DNA of 64,000 nt from Zygnema cylindricum (GCA_037447655.1 JBBHKE010000090.1:1-64000), one strand, 5' to 3'. Positions 43,793-55,257 are shown, numbered from the stretch's first letter. Made by a program: numbers and translations. Notes: generated by a model not told the origin, from the letters alone.

Positions 43793-44415
43793 TGTAGCGC
43801 TGCCGCCCACGCTGGCACAATATTAAGCTGCCGGCGACGTGGCACAATGTTACGCTGCCGGCGACGCTGGCACAATGTCACGTTGCCGGCGACGCTGGCA
43901 GAATGTTACGCTGCCGGCGACGCTGGCAGAATGTCACGCTGCCGGCGACGTGGCACAATGTTACGCTGCCCGTGACGCTGGCAGAATATTACGCTGCCGG
44001 CGACGCTGGCACAATGTCACGCTGCCAGCGACGTGGCACAATGTCACGCTGCCGGCGACGTGGCACAATGTTACGCTGCCCGTGACGCTGGCAGAATATT
44101 ACGCTGCCGGCGACGCTGGCACAATGTCACGCTGCCAGCGACGTGGCACAATGTCACGCTGCCGGCGACGTGGCACAATGTTACGCTGCCCGTGACGCTG
44201 GCAAAATATTACGCTGCCGGCGACGCTGGCACAATGTCACGCTGCCAGCGACGTGGCACAATGTCACGCTGCCGGCGACGCTGGCACAATGTCACGCTGC
44301 CAGCGACGTGGCACAATGTCACGCTGCCGGCGACGCTGGCAGAATAATACGCTGCCGGCGACGCTGGCACAATATTACGCTGCCGGCGACGCTGGCACAA
44401 TGTCACGCTGCCGGC
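43793..44415 (+). repeat. GC-rich minisatellite, 27-28 bp unit with 110-bp higher order
   Basis: About 22 units of the form GACGCTGGCACAATGTCACG followed by CTGCCGGC. A four-unit block starting GACGTGGCACAATGTTACG recurs at 43947, 44057 and 44167, a 110-bp higher-order period. All frames are open through parts of it, giving spurious Cys/Arg/Ala-rich ORFs. Confidence 0.9.
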
Positions 44416-44654
44416 CGTCGCGTTACGCGTACTAAAGTAGGGTAGAAAATGGCGCATATGGTGTATATGCATATTTAGTTGAAGACTATTTAGGAACGCT
44501 TTAGAAACATCAAAAATTGTAGTAATGTTGTGTCAATATGTTATATTAAAACCCCGAAACCCAAAAAATGCCAAAAACGCAAGATCTTTGTAGCTCTCAA
44601 GTATTTGTACGGGTGTGCCATTTCGGTTCAGTTCATGCGTCAATGAGTACGCAT

Positions 44655-44815
44655 AGTCGAGCTGAACAAGAACTTACAATATGTGATCCGACAATGTACG
44701 AACTAACAATATATGAACCTACAAGATATGAAATGCAAATGTACGCACCGACAATATATGAAGAGACAATATATAAACCGACAATATGTGAACCAACAAT
44801 ATATAAACTAATACA
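44655..44815 (+). repeat. 15-bp tandem repeats (TIYEP-type), copy 1
   Basis: Units like ACAATATATGAACCG read in one frame as T-I-Y-E-P with variants. The start (GAGCTGAACAAGAACTTACA) matches copy 2 at about 45580. Confidence 0.8.
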
Positions 44816-45540
44816 AAGTAACGTTGCCGTGCGATCGTCTGCAATAGGGATCGCCGTACCGCTGGCGTAATGCAACATTGCCGCCCGCCAGTATCTACGA
44901 ACGACCACAGGCAGTATCGTAAAAAAAAACACTTTTTGATCAAATAACCCTATAGTTTTGTTCCCATGAAGAGTGTATTGCTACTGTCAAGAGAAAAAAT
45001 ACAAAATTAAAAATCGGTTTTTTTCGATTAAAAATTATAGACCTTTGGCTGCCGTGTTTAACACCTTAAATAGGCGATACCTGTGTGCGCGCGCAGCGAT
45101 GTTTGTACGTCCGTGCGACCCAAAACAAGATGTCCCTTAAGACCACGACCCATGTTCCCATGTGCCGTCGGTGCAAAATTGATGCCTCAACATACATCGC
45201 AAGAGAAATAAAAATGGTACGCGTGTGCCATCCCGGCTCAATTGATGTCTAAAATTACATATCAAATGAAATATTACGAAATATTGTAATTCGTAATAAA
45301 CGGTTAGTAATAAAGGGATATATTATTATTGTTGTTGATTTACGATTCATATTACATGCAAGTACGTTGCTAAGTCATGAAATATACAAGCAGTAATAAT
45401 ATATCATTGCATTTTTTTTAGTTTTAAATTGGGGTTGATTTATGAAAGCGACACAAAATGTGTAGATGTCAGTAGCATATGTTACTTCACTATTGCAGTT
45501 TGAAATAGTTTATGATGCGTATGTGACCTTAACGTAAACA
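44816..45540. other. No feature recognised
   Basis: This is AT-rich sequence without open frames of note. Confidence 0.45.
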
Positions 45541-45574
45541 CCCTATGGTTGTTGTTGCAAAGTGTGTAGACGCC

Positions 45575-45850
45575 AGTACGCATATTCGAGCAGAACAAGA
45601 ACTCACAATATGTGATCTGACAATGTACGAACTTACAAGATATGAACTGCAAATGTCCGAACCGACAATGTATAAAGAGACAGTATATAAACAGACAATA
45701 TGTGAACCAACAATATATGAACCTAGAGGATATGAATCGCCAAAGTACGAATCGACAATATATGAATCGACAATTTATAAACCGACAATATATGCACTGG
45801 AAATATACGAACCAACAATATGTGAGCCAACAATATATGAACGGACAACA
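45575..45850 (+). repeat. 15-bp tandem repeats (TIYEP-type), copy 2
   Basis: It is a longer array with the same 15-bp unit and homologous lead-in as 44655-44815. It is followed by a GAGAGGGA-rich tract (45855-45960). A 160-codon frame spans array and tract; no promoter or family supports it. Confidence 0.8.
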
Positions 45851-45999
45851 AGAAAGAGGGAGAGAAGAGAGATGGAAGACGAAAAGGGAGAGAGAGAGGG
45901 AGAGGGGAGAGACAACAAGAGAGAGGGACGGGGGAGAAAAAAAAAACGAGATAGGAAAAAAAAAAGAGCGTTGAATCAGTGTAGATGTTTCCATAAAAA

Positions 46000-46940
46000 G
46001 GAGAAGGTAATACAATGTGAAAATTGACATTTCTTTTACAATAGTGAAATAAATAAGTTTCGAAATAAACTTATCTATAACATTGTTAGAGCTATAAAAA
46101 GTTAATATCAAAAATTATGTTTAATCCTAATTGGGTTGTTAACGTTTTAAAGTAAGTTGCATAGGCATACATACTTCGACACACTTATGTTCTAACACCA
46201 CTATTTTTCAATGGAATATTATTGCTGTTTGGAAGTGTGTATATTTATATGCTTATACCATCACTTTATGGGTGTTGTTGGAATAAAAGTTACAGAGAGA
46301 CTCTTTACATATAATGCATGTCGTACAATTGCTTATTGAACACAGAAACGTATATTTGTATAATACTTTGGTAAGGCTCAACAAAGCGTGATAAAACAAC
46401 AGACGATACATGCCCATATAACAAGCATAACAAAATATGACACGAATCATGTCCGTGTAACGGGCATTGATTGATTTATGTGAACAAAATCATATTGTAA
46501 AACAAAACACACCAACATGAAAGCTGTAGCTAAAAATAAACATTTGCTTTATGACAGGTACACATAGATATGGGCGGAGAATGGTTAGTTAAGTGTAGTT
46601 AGTCAGTTGAAATTGCTAGCGCAACACACCATTGAACGTTATTACAAAGGTGACACTCAGTCATCAATAAACCCATTTAATCTCAATTACAATATTCATG
46701 TTGAGAAGTAGACTAAATATGATTATGAACTTCAAAACATGTTTGTTTGCACAGAATGACATCTTACACGAGACATTATCTCAGTTTAAAATTGTCTATA
46801 TTTGTGTTGTAAATCAAAACACCCTATGGTTGTAATTCCCATACATAATTTACATTTGTATAGTTCATCAAAAAACCCACCTGTAGTTGTTCCCAAATAT
46901 ATAGAGTAAAAAAACACTATACAACCTTAAACACACACAA
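46000..46940. other. No gene recognised; possible Helitron interior
   Basis: This is AT-rich. A GTCCGTGTAACGGGC phrase near 46451 resembles the hairpin of the Helitron 3' end at 46951. I could not identify a 5' TC terminus. Confidence 0.4.
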
Positions 46941-46950
46941 CACGACCTTT

Positions 46951-46978
46951 GCCCGTGTAACGGGCTTTGATAAACTAG
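46951..46978 (+). mobile_element. Helitron-type 3' terminus
   Basis: A 6-bp GC stem (GCCCGT, loop GTA, ACGGGC; 46951-46965) is followed nine bases later by CTAG and a host T. That is the layout of plant Helitron 3' ends. It abuts the TIR of the MITE at 46979, consistent with insertion at an A-T dinucleotide inside CATAGTTC. The 5' end is not identified. Confidence 0.6.
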
Positions 46979-47281
46979 TAGTTCAAAAAGTAGTTAAAGT
47001 AGGCCCATACAATATGCCTATTGTACGCAAAACATACAATATGACCTTAAGACCCATATTGTATTCGGACCTATTCGGACCAATTAAAACATTCGGACAA
47101 AATATTGGACCAATTAAAACATTCGGACCAAAAAGTTTCATTTACACCGTCAGATTCAAACGATCGACGGACGCTGATCAAAGTAGCGATCTAAGAAGAT
47201 CACATGAAAAGCCCATAACGCAACTTACGATAAAGGCGCCGACCAAAGGCCTACCATAAAAACGCCTACTTTTGAACTATG
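46979..47281. mobile_element. MITE, CATAGTTCAAAAGTAGG family, copy 1
   Basis: The left end is TAGTTCAAAAAGTAG (its first bases cut by the Helitron end) and the right end is CCTACTTTTGAACTATG-like. The interior AATATGCCTATTGTACGC and GACCCATATTGTATTCGG phrases occur also at 53140-53215 and 57905-57985. Confidence 0.7.
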
Positions 47282-48473
47282 CTTACAATACTGATATGGT
47301 TGAATAAAAACTATGCTTCGGGTACATGGTGACAGGCTGACAGCATATCGTGTGTCCACGCTCCGACTCGCACTTTAAACCTCATGTCGGTCGCAAAAGA
47401 TCTGCAGAAGATAATATGCGATTCAGAGCCGTCAGATGCATATCGGACGGCCAAAATACCGCAACATCATTTTCTTTCTGACGCCTCTCGTTAATTCCTA
47501 AAAGAAAAGACCTTTTTTGAGACCCACCAATGCCCTAGTGGCGAGGGTTCGCACCCAAAAGTAGGAATGGACTTCCGTACACAAAAAATAGAAGTCTGCG
47601 TCAAGAAATTTATAACGTACGGTTTAATTTGGCGTTTTCAGTCCGAATGAATAATGTGAACATGTTTTGACCGCTGATCAAACTAGTTTTTATGAACAGA
47701 AAATATGTATTATCAACGCTATTTTATGTTTTTGGCTAAAAAGAGTATATAAACTGAATTAGGATTACTATTGCTAATAACGATTTCCTGTCTACCAGCC
47801 AACCAGAGAGCGCAAATTAGGACTGCGGTAAGAAATATGACGTCATCGAAAGTCAAACAACCTAAGGCAATTTTTTTCTGTCATGGACCGCACGGGAAAG
47901 GCTTCACAATTTTAACAATTTTAAGAAAAGTACAAAAACGTACGGCTGTAGCTGCAAAAAATGGTTGAACCAGTGGCACGATTATTTTTGACAACTTCTG
48001 AAGTCCTGTTTGAAAAAAGGACAAATTCCAGCTGGTATGTCGGTTGCCGACAAACATTTGTCGTTTTCTCTTTCAAGTCTATTGCGGTTGTTTCTCAATG
48101 CGAGGGCGCGTCGTCGCTTTTTTTCGGAAGGCCTCCTCGCCTTTCTTTCTCGCTCTCGTCCTATCGCTCTCTCTCTCTGTATCTATCTCTCTCGTCTTCC
48201 TCCTACCTCCTTCCTTCGCCTCCTGTTCTCTCCCTTCTTTCTTTCTCCCTTATCCCTAGTTCCGGCTGGTTTATCCTCTCCCTCTTCTTTTCCTCTTTTC
48301 TTGCCCTAACGCTTTTTTCCTTCGCTCCTATCCTTTTCAGTTGGTTCTTCTCTCTGCCTCTCCTCTCCCTCTCCTTATTTTGACGCTCATTTTCTCTCCT
48401 TTCCCATCCCATTCCTGAAATTATTCCCCCATTTTTCATTATCCCTCTCTCGCTCAAGTTGTTAACCTCCTCT

Positions 48474-48475
<2 letters not shown>
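47282..48475. other. Upstream region of the pyrophosphatase-like gene
   Basis: No recognised exon. From about 48110 the plus strand becomes pyrimidine-rich, as often seen in 5' leader regions of plant genes. An upstream exon of the 49094 gene cannot be excluded. Confidence 0.4.

Positions 48476-48552
<77 letters not shown>
48474..48552 (+). repeat. (CT)n microsatellite
   Basis: A pure CT repeat of about 39 units lies in a broader CT-rich region, about 540 bp upstream of the predicted start codon at 49094. Confidence 0.95.
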
Positions 48553-48556
<4 letters not shown>

Positions 48557-49093
48557 CTCTCTCCTCTCTCTATATATCTCTCTATCTCTCTATCTGTCTC
48601 ATCTCTCCGGCGGCTCTTTTGTATCTTTCTGGCTTCTCGGCTCCGGATCTTTGCTCCCGCATCGCCCGATATCGCTCTTCTGCCTGTTTGCTATTTCCAC
48701 GCCCGATTCCCCACTCTCTCTTTCTCCTCTCTTTCTTTACAAAAGACATCTCCACCTGTACCTATTACATTCTCTGTTGTCATTCTTACTCTTTGTTATT
48801 GTCTCCCCTTGTACCTTGACCTTTCCTTCCCTCTTTTCCCCTCATTTCTTCTCTTTCGCACTCTTAATGTCGCCTTCCTTCTCCCCCTTTTTTTAAATTT
48901 CCTTTACTCTCCTCTTTTCTTTTTCTCTCGCTTGCTTTCTCCCTCCCTGTTTCCGTTTTCTTCTACCTCTCTCTCGCACTCACTTTCTCCCTTTCCCTCT
49001 CTATACCCCTAGTTTATTTATCTCCATCTCCTTCTCCATCTTCTTCCCTCTTCCTCTTTTTCCCTCCTTCACCTCTCCTCCCACTCCCCCGCC

Positions 49094-52000
49094 ATGTCTG
49101 GTGACTTTTCCCCCCATGACGACCCACCTCCTCCATTACCCCCTCCTCCCTCTCAGGGATTGCACGGAGAAAAAATGCAACAAGTCCGAATGAAACTGAA
49201 ACTGCAACTGCCACGTGGCAACATGGAATTTGCCACCTCCTCTCCCCGACAAACCGCATTTGAAACCGAAAGGGACCCACAAAGCCATTTTGACAAAACT
49301 GAGAAAATTTTCCCGGATTCCCCAATCGTGACAAGTGTCGTTAGGGATTTTGGTTTTAGTAGCCCGAGTACATTCGACCAATCAGATCGTGACAGGTGGC
49401 AAGTTGTGGAGTATGGATGTGCTGGCACTCTACGGTACCGTCTTTTATTAGCAGACAAAAGTGATAACATCTTGAGTCCGTGGCACGATATTCCACTACA
49501 TCGGTATCCTTCTCGCCTTTTCCCTCCCAATTTTTCTTCACCATTAGATTCCCCATGTTCTTTTATCTCTTCTTCTCCTTCTTCTTTCTTTTCCTGTCAC
49601 TCTTCCTCCCTGTCGTTCCCTTCTCCTTGCTCTTCCATCCCAACTCCTACCTCATGTCCATCCTCCTCTTCTTCTATGTCATTTTCGCCTTTTTCGTCCT
49701 CTTCTGTCTTCCGATTCGTTTGTACGACACCAGCTGGCACGTGGCTCCAGTGCCAGGTGGCGTCTCAGGAGCCCTTCTCTCCTCTGAAAATGAAAAATGT
49801 CGGTGGCGTTCCTGCGAGATTTTCGGAAAATACGGAATGGAATTTAGGACTTCTCCCGCAAACATGGAGCGGCAGTTCTTGTCGGATTCGGAAAGATTGT
49901 AAATCTCGACCAATTGGATTGCCTGTTGAGGCGATCGATATCGGGACGCGTGTCGCATGGACAGGAGAAGTGTACGGGTTGAAAATTTTAGCGGCTGTAC
50001 TTGTCGTGGAGGAAGGTGTACGGATTTGTTGGAGGATTATCGGAATTTCGGAGGACGATATTATGGCGAAAAAGTTGAGGGGTTTAAAAGATATCGTGAG
50101 GCTTTTACCAAGGAGAATGGATTCTATACAGGCGTGGCTTCGGAATCAAACTGTCATTAAAAGTGAGTGAGTTTGGAAGAAGATTTTTCTAAATTTTTGA
50201 GAAAAGTTTGATATAACTTTCTAAGATTTTTATTTTTTGTTCAGGGAGCACGTTTTTTGTGTTGTTGATCTGTTTTCTTTCTTTTGTTTTTTGCTTTTCT
50301 CTCCTCTCATAATTGTTTTGCAGAAAGCTTGTTTTATTGCTTTACCATTTTCTGTTTAGAGTAAGGTTTACTTGACACTAATCATGATTTTTTTTTTCTT
50401 TATTTTTCTTCGTTGTTAATGCTGTGGTTAGTAAGATCTTTTTTTCTTAAATGGTTTTCCTGGAATGTTTTCCTCAAAACATCAAATAAACATTCAGGAA
50501 TTATCTTTTTTGGTGTTTCTAATCAAGAGTCTTAATCGGTTTTAAGCCTCTCCTGGGTTTTTGTGTTTATTCTAGGTTATTTGGGGAAGTTTTTGAGATT
50601 TCCTACCTATATTTTCTGGTTTTAGAGTGTTGAATTGCTCCATTGGGTGTATTTTAATCAACGATTCTTTTCTGCTCCTTATAGGGTTTTCCAAAAGTTT
50701 TTGGTAGAAATCTAAAGAAGACACTTTTTACTAGAGCAATGAAACATTAATTTTTGCACGTTTGTTTTCTCTCACTTTCTGATTTCACCTTTTCCCTTGG
50801 AGAGAGGGTGAGAGAGGGATGGAGGGGGAGGGGGATGGGGTGGGGAAGAGGGAGAGATGATTTTAGAACCATTGCAAAGTTCTATATAGTCTTTCTTTTT
50901 TTCCCAGAAATTTCCTGTGTTGGTTTCTTTTCTTTTCTTTTCCTTTTGCCGTTTCTTGTTTGTTGTTCCGTCTACTGTTTTTTTTCTCCCTTCTTTTTTC
51001 ACTTCTTTCTCTTTTTATTTTCTCCCCATTTTTCTCCTCTTTCCCCCATGTCTCTCCCCTCCTCTTTCTCCATCTTTGCCCCTCCCTTCCCCCACTGTTT
51101 TGACCTTTTCTTCTCTCCTCCCATCTCCTTTTCCCTCTTTCGCCCCTTCCCCTCTTCCTCCCCTTTCTCCCCTCCCTTTTCTCCTTTCTTTCCCTATGTT
51201 CCCCCGCTCCTTTTCCCCCTTTTTCTCCTCCTTTTCCCTCCTTTCCTCCTCCTTTTCCCTCCTTTCCTCCTCCTTTCCCCCCATTTCTGCTCTCCTCCCC
51301 CCCCTCCTTCCCTCCTCTCCCCCCTCCTTCCCTCCTCTCCCCCCTCTTTCACTCTCTCACCACTCCCTCTCCCTCCGCCCCTCCCTTTTCCCCTCTCAGG
51401 TGGAGGAGGTGAGAAAAACCCCCTCAGCCCTCTCACCGGACAGACGGCCAATGAGAAGGCGGCAGTCCAAGTGGTCCAGCGAGCTCACGCCACCTGGCGC
51501 CTCTACATGACGCCACGTCAGCGTCTTGAGGAGCATCCGCTGATGTCAGCGGATGCCTACGAAGCCATCTGGCAGCAGAATACTGCCAACACAGCTGACG
51601 TCAGCATGCCTCTCTGCGAGCAGGAGGAGACAGCCTCGAAGCGGTACGAGAACGCGTGGGTCCAATCGATGGCCTTGGAAGGAAATTCGGGAAAATCGGG
51701 AAATGTGGACGTTTTTCGGGATTTCGGACATTCCGGAGATTTCGACAATTTCGGGAAAGTTGGGAATTGCGGGAATTCGGGGAATTCTGAGAATTCGGGG
51801 AATGGCGGGAATTCGGGGAATTCTGAGAATTCGGGGAATGGCGGGAATTCGGGGAATTCTGGGAATTTTGGGAATAATGAGAGTTCGGGAAATTCCGGGA
51901 ATTCTGGGAATTCGGGGAATTCCGAGAATTCCGGGACTTCTGGGAATTCAGGGAATGTGGAAAACTTAAAGAGTTTTAGTTTTTTTAAGAATTCTAAGAG

Positions 52001-52238
52001 TATGAAAAGCCCTAAACTTATTAAAGAGTCTGATAAAGATGTGGATCACCATTGTCATGATGGTTTTTCGGAGGGGAGTCCACAATGTTCGGTGCATAAA
52101 TCGAAAGCACATTCTTGTCCTTTTTCTGAAATCGAAGATACAAAAATGTACCGCGATTTCTTTTTGAGGAAATGTACGAATGTCGATAAAATGTGGCCAG
52201 TCTTTGCAGGAACATTTGTTTGTGGGAATCAAATGTAA
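49094..52238 (+). CDS. Inorganic-pyrophosphatase-like protein, catalytic residues lost
   Basis: Two exons, 49094-50162 and 51400-52238, give 635 residues; the split codon (A + GT) matches in phase. Family I soluble pyrophosphatase landmarks appear in order: SPWHDIPL (about 128-135), FRFVCTTPAGTWLQCQV (206-222), GLLPQTW (252-258), PVEAIDIG (277-284), GEVYGLKILAAVLVVEEG (291-308) and, in exon 2, EKAAVQVVQRAHATWRLY. Low-complexity Ser/Pro sequence separates the first two, and a Gly/Asn/Ser repeat tail follows the domain. The metal-binding D-x-D-P-x-D signature reads I-G-L-P-V-E; the D-E-G-E-T-D-W-K segment reads E-E-G-V-R-I-C-W-R; the AKMEV Lys and Glu are Gln. Hydrolysis of pyrophosphate is therefore unlikely; I infer a pseudoenzyme. 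The start has a good context (CCGCCATGT), but no clear transit peptide is seen. Confidence 0.75.
50163..51399 (+). other. Intron of the pyrophosphatase-like gene
   Basis: The donor is AAA|GTGAGT and the acceptor is CCCTCTCAG|GTGG. A long C/T-rich stretch (50900-51395) fills the 3' half. Its open frames are compositional. Confidence 0.75.
51690..51960 (+). repeat. 9-bp GGGAATTCN coding repeats
   Basis: Imperfect GGGAATTCT / GGGAATTCG / GAGAATTCG units encode G-N-S / E-N-S repeats in the tail of the pyrophosphatase-like protein. The repeat length is a multiple of three, so copy-number change keeps the frame. Confidence 0.85.
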
Positions 52239-52772
52239 AAGAAGAAAGTAAACTAGCCTGTTAATTTGAATTTCAAATTTTGACCACTAGAATGTTAAAT
52301 ACAAATGTACAAAAAAACAACACAATCATACGGTTTCTCGTACTCCTTTTTTTCCCCTCACTTTCTCTTTTCCTAGTTTTTTCGGGATTTTTGCTAATTT
52401 TTTATTATTTTTTAGAGAATTACAGTTGATCAATACTTATTTAAATAGATGTGTAAAATTTTAATACTAGCCGTTTTTCTTCACAAATTTGACGTTTGTC
52501 TTCAGACTTTTTAGAAATAGTAGAAGACTTGTCAGACGTCATTGTTTTATTCATTTATTTATCTTAGTATTTAATGTTAAGTCCTTTTCTGGTTTATTCT
52601 GGTATTATGAACCAAAATTGAGATTCTTATTAGAAAAAATATCTTATAGTTTATTGTTACTATTGTGGAAAGAGCAGTGATCAAGTTCAGCAAATAAAAT
52701 GGCATTCTTTGACCTCCAAAATTTGATGGAGTATGTTATTGTCCCACTCTTCATAAGTTTATTGATTCTTTC

Positions 52773-53229
52773 CATAGTTCAAAAGTAGGCGTTTCTATTG
52801 TAGGTCTTTTGTCGGCGCCTTCATCGTAAGTTGTGTTATGGGCTTTTCATGTGATCGACTTAAGTCGCTACTTTGATCAGCGACCGTCCGATCGTCCGAA
52901 TCTAAAGATAGTCCTACAGTAAGTTGTGTTATAGGCTTTTCATGTGATCTTCTTAGATCGCTACTTTGATCAGCGACCGTCCGATCGTCCGAATCTGACG
53001 GTTTAAATTAAAATTCGCTCAAAACTCACAGAAAAATATTTTTTTGTCCGTTTTTTTTTTCAAATTTAGACATGATGTTTAATTCTCTATCGATCCATAT
53101 GCAACTCAACCCTGTTACTATTTTATTTCATTTTGCGGCCAATACAATATGGGTCTTAAGGGTATATTGTATTTTTTGCGTACAATAGACATATTGTATG
53201 GGTGTACTTTCACCTACTTTTGAACTATG
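52773..53229. mobile_element. MITE, CATAGTTCAAAAGTAGG family, copy 2
   Basis: The inverted ends CATAGTTCAAAAGTAGG and CCTACTTTTGAACTATG are perfect. Inside, an 89-bp segment with CGACCGTCCGATCGTCCGAA is tandemly duplicated (about 52828-52907 and 52917-52996). Confidence 0.85.
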
Positions 53230-53825
53230 ATTCTTTCCCCTCTTTTTCCTTTTTTGTTGTTCATATTCAAGTTTCAATTTGACTATTGTCATGGGGTGTT
53301 CTATCCATGTGCTAGGAAAAATAACAATCATAAGTAATAAATAATGCTAATGATAAATAGTAAAAAATAAATATAATAAATAATAATAAAAATGATAACG
53401 ATCATAACAAAACTAGAAAAGTTAAAGAAAAAGAAAAGTGAAAAAAGAAAGCTAACGCGAAAAGGAAAGTGAAAAGGAGTATGAATAAAAACTTGACTGA
53501 AACCAAAACTGGAATCGAAAAGAAAAATGAGGACATAAACAATAAGAATAGGAAAAAGAAAAAGAATAAGAGAAAGGGAAAGAGAGAAGTAAAGTGAAAG
53601 CGAAAACGAAAGCCAAAGCTAAAGCCAAAGCAAAAGTAAAAAGAAAAACAGAAAAGGAAATGAAAGTGAAAAGATATATGAATGCGCAAACAGATAAGAA
53701 AAAGAATAAATGAAGACGAAAATGAAATACAAAAACATGTAAAAATAAGAATAAGAGAAAGAAAAAGAATTTTAAAAAGAGTTTAGGCTAAAGATCTACA
53801 AAAAGCAGCCTCTTAAGTCCCCCAG
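53230..53825. other. No gene recognised; A/G-rich
   Basis: AAAGTGAAAG / GAAAAAGAAAG-type sequence lies at 53410-53775. Phe-rich antisense frames are artefacts. Confidence 0.5.
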
Positions 53826-53829
53826 GTCA

Positions 53830-54440
53830 GGAGGAGCACATTGAGGGAGTTCTGAAACACGACGACGGTCCATAACCGCGATAGCCGATCGAAGGAGGAT
53901 AGAAGCCTCCACTAGCGGTAAAGCCACAGATAAACGTTGACGATAAAAAGAAGTAAGGATCGAAGTGGGTCATCTCCCAGGTCTTGTCTTTCGAAAGAGC
54001 GTCGACCACAAGTACAGAGAAACTCGTTCAAAGCAACACCCAAACAACCAAATATCTCGACCGCTATTGGGATAAAGACATCCATAGCACTCTGTGTGCA
54101 TAATCACGCTCTTTCTTCCTAGCCGCGTCACAGGGCCACCCCAACTTCTCGAGCCGCTTGACTAATGGTTATATCCAAGGCAAGTTTCGCCAAACAACGT
54201 CACCAAATATACCAAGTGCACCATCGAGTAGTACAATAACATTCCAGTGCGAATGAATAACATGTAAAACCTCTCGTGGATTAGAATATTCCCCTTTAGA
54301 AGTGAAAGTTGCAATAGTGTCACGGATAGTATGATGCGCCGGAATAAAATCTCCTTCGTGGGAGCAAAGGAAGAAAGTGGAAGCTGTCTGCGGAAGGACA
54401 CGGTCACACGAGAAAACAAAAGAACGGAGTAAAGGCTGAT
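53830..54440 (-). pseudogene. Probable non-LTR retroelement C-terminal fragment
   Basis: On the minus strand, pieces in different frames read FIPAHHTIRDTIATF, then LDITIS, then AARKKERDYAHR, then VFIPIAVEIFGCLGV. This succession (invariant tail, D-V/I-T-I, K-rich helix, x-P-x-x-x-E-x-F-G) resembles the segment after reverse transcriptase in many non-LTR retroelements. Stops and shifts separate the pieces. The assignment rests on motif order only and could be wrong. Confidence 0.45.
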
Positions 54441-54504
54441 GGGTTTTTTAAGGTTTTTGATGATGGGGGAGGCCAAGGGTAAACCGGAGGGTGGTGAATC
54501 GAGG

Positions 54505-54618
54505 AGGCGTGAGGGGGAAAGGGAGAGGGAGAGAGAGGGGGAGAGGGAGGGGGAGAGGAAGAGGGAGAGGGACAGGGAGAGGGATAGGGATAGGGAGAGG
54601 GAGAGGGAGAGGGAGAGG
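54505..54618 (+). repeat. GGGAGA microsatellite ending at an assembly gap
   Basis: GAGAGGGAGAGGG units run into ten N at 54619-54628. The true array is probably longer than shown. Confidence 0.9.
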
Positions 54619-54628
54619 NNNNNNNNNN
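54619..54628. other. Assembly gap (10 N)
   Basis: Ten undetermined bases lie within the GGGAGA tract. The length is likely a placeholder. Confidence 0.98.
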
Positions 54629-55257
54629 AGTAACTTAGATGTTAAGATGTACGAAAGAGATGCCATGCTGAAACAAACAAAAAAAAAACAAAGGAGAAGG
54701 TTTGAAAATGTGATTGGGAGGGAGAATAGAAAATGAATCTTCAGAGCAGTACAGTATTTTAACTTTTTAAATTCAAGAGTGGGATAGGCGGATAGCATTA
54801 AAAAGTTTAGGTAGGCGCTATTTTCACCTTCTTAATTTTGCTATTTCGCCTCCTTGGAGTCTTATGTACCTTGTCGTACAAATTTATTGTGTGCCACGTA
54901 GACAGAAGTACAAGAGGTGTCAATCTAAATTCTAAAAGTCCAAAACCGAACAATGAGCATTGCTGCCGTCCGTACGCACTTTTACGATGTATGGCCCAAA
55001 AAGACAAAGCATGTAGAATTGTAGATTCAATGAATTTTGTCTGTGTGGACAATCTCATCTCTAGGCGTGACATTATCCTTGGGCGTACAAACTAAACAAA
55101 GCAGGTTTCTTGAAGGCTGCCACGCGTACAAATTCGTAACATTGGACTCATTGATTCCGTCCAAACTGCCCAAGTTCATTGAATCTTTGCCGTTAATGAC
55201 CTATGGAGTCTGGGATACGTGACAAAAGCCTTAAAAAAATAAAAAACTCAAAAAGCC

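Noticed and set aside
43745-44445. Overlapping Cys/Arg/Ala-rich frames
   Set aside because: They arise from the 27-28 bp minisatellite; open in multiple frames and on both strands.
47520-47560. T-arm-like GAGGGTTCGCACCC
   Set aside because: No matching D-arm, anticodon arm or acceptor stem around it.
48459-48896. Leu/Ser-rich frame upstream of the pyrophosphatase-like gene
   Set aside because: It is generated by the CT repeat; could be leader sequence but not a credible protein.
51400-51410. Alternative acceptor choices for exon 2 of the pyrophosphatase-like gene
   Set aside because: Only the AG at 51398-51399 restores the reading frame with the donor at 50163 and continues into the conserved C-terminal helix.
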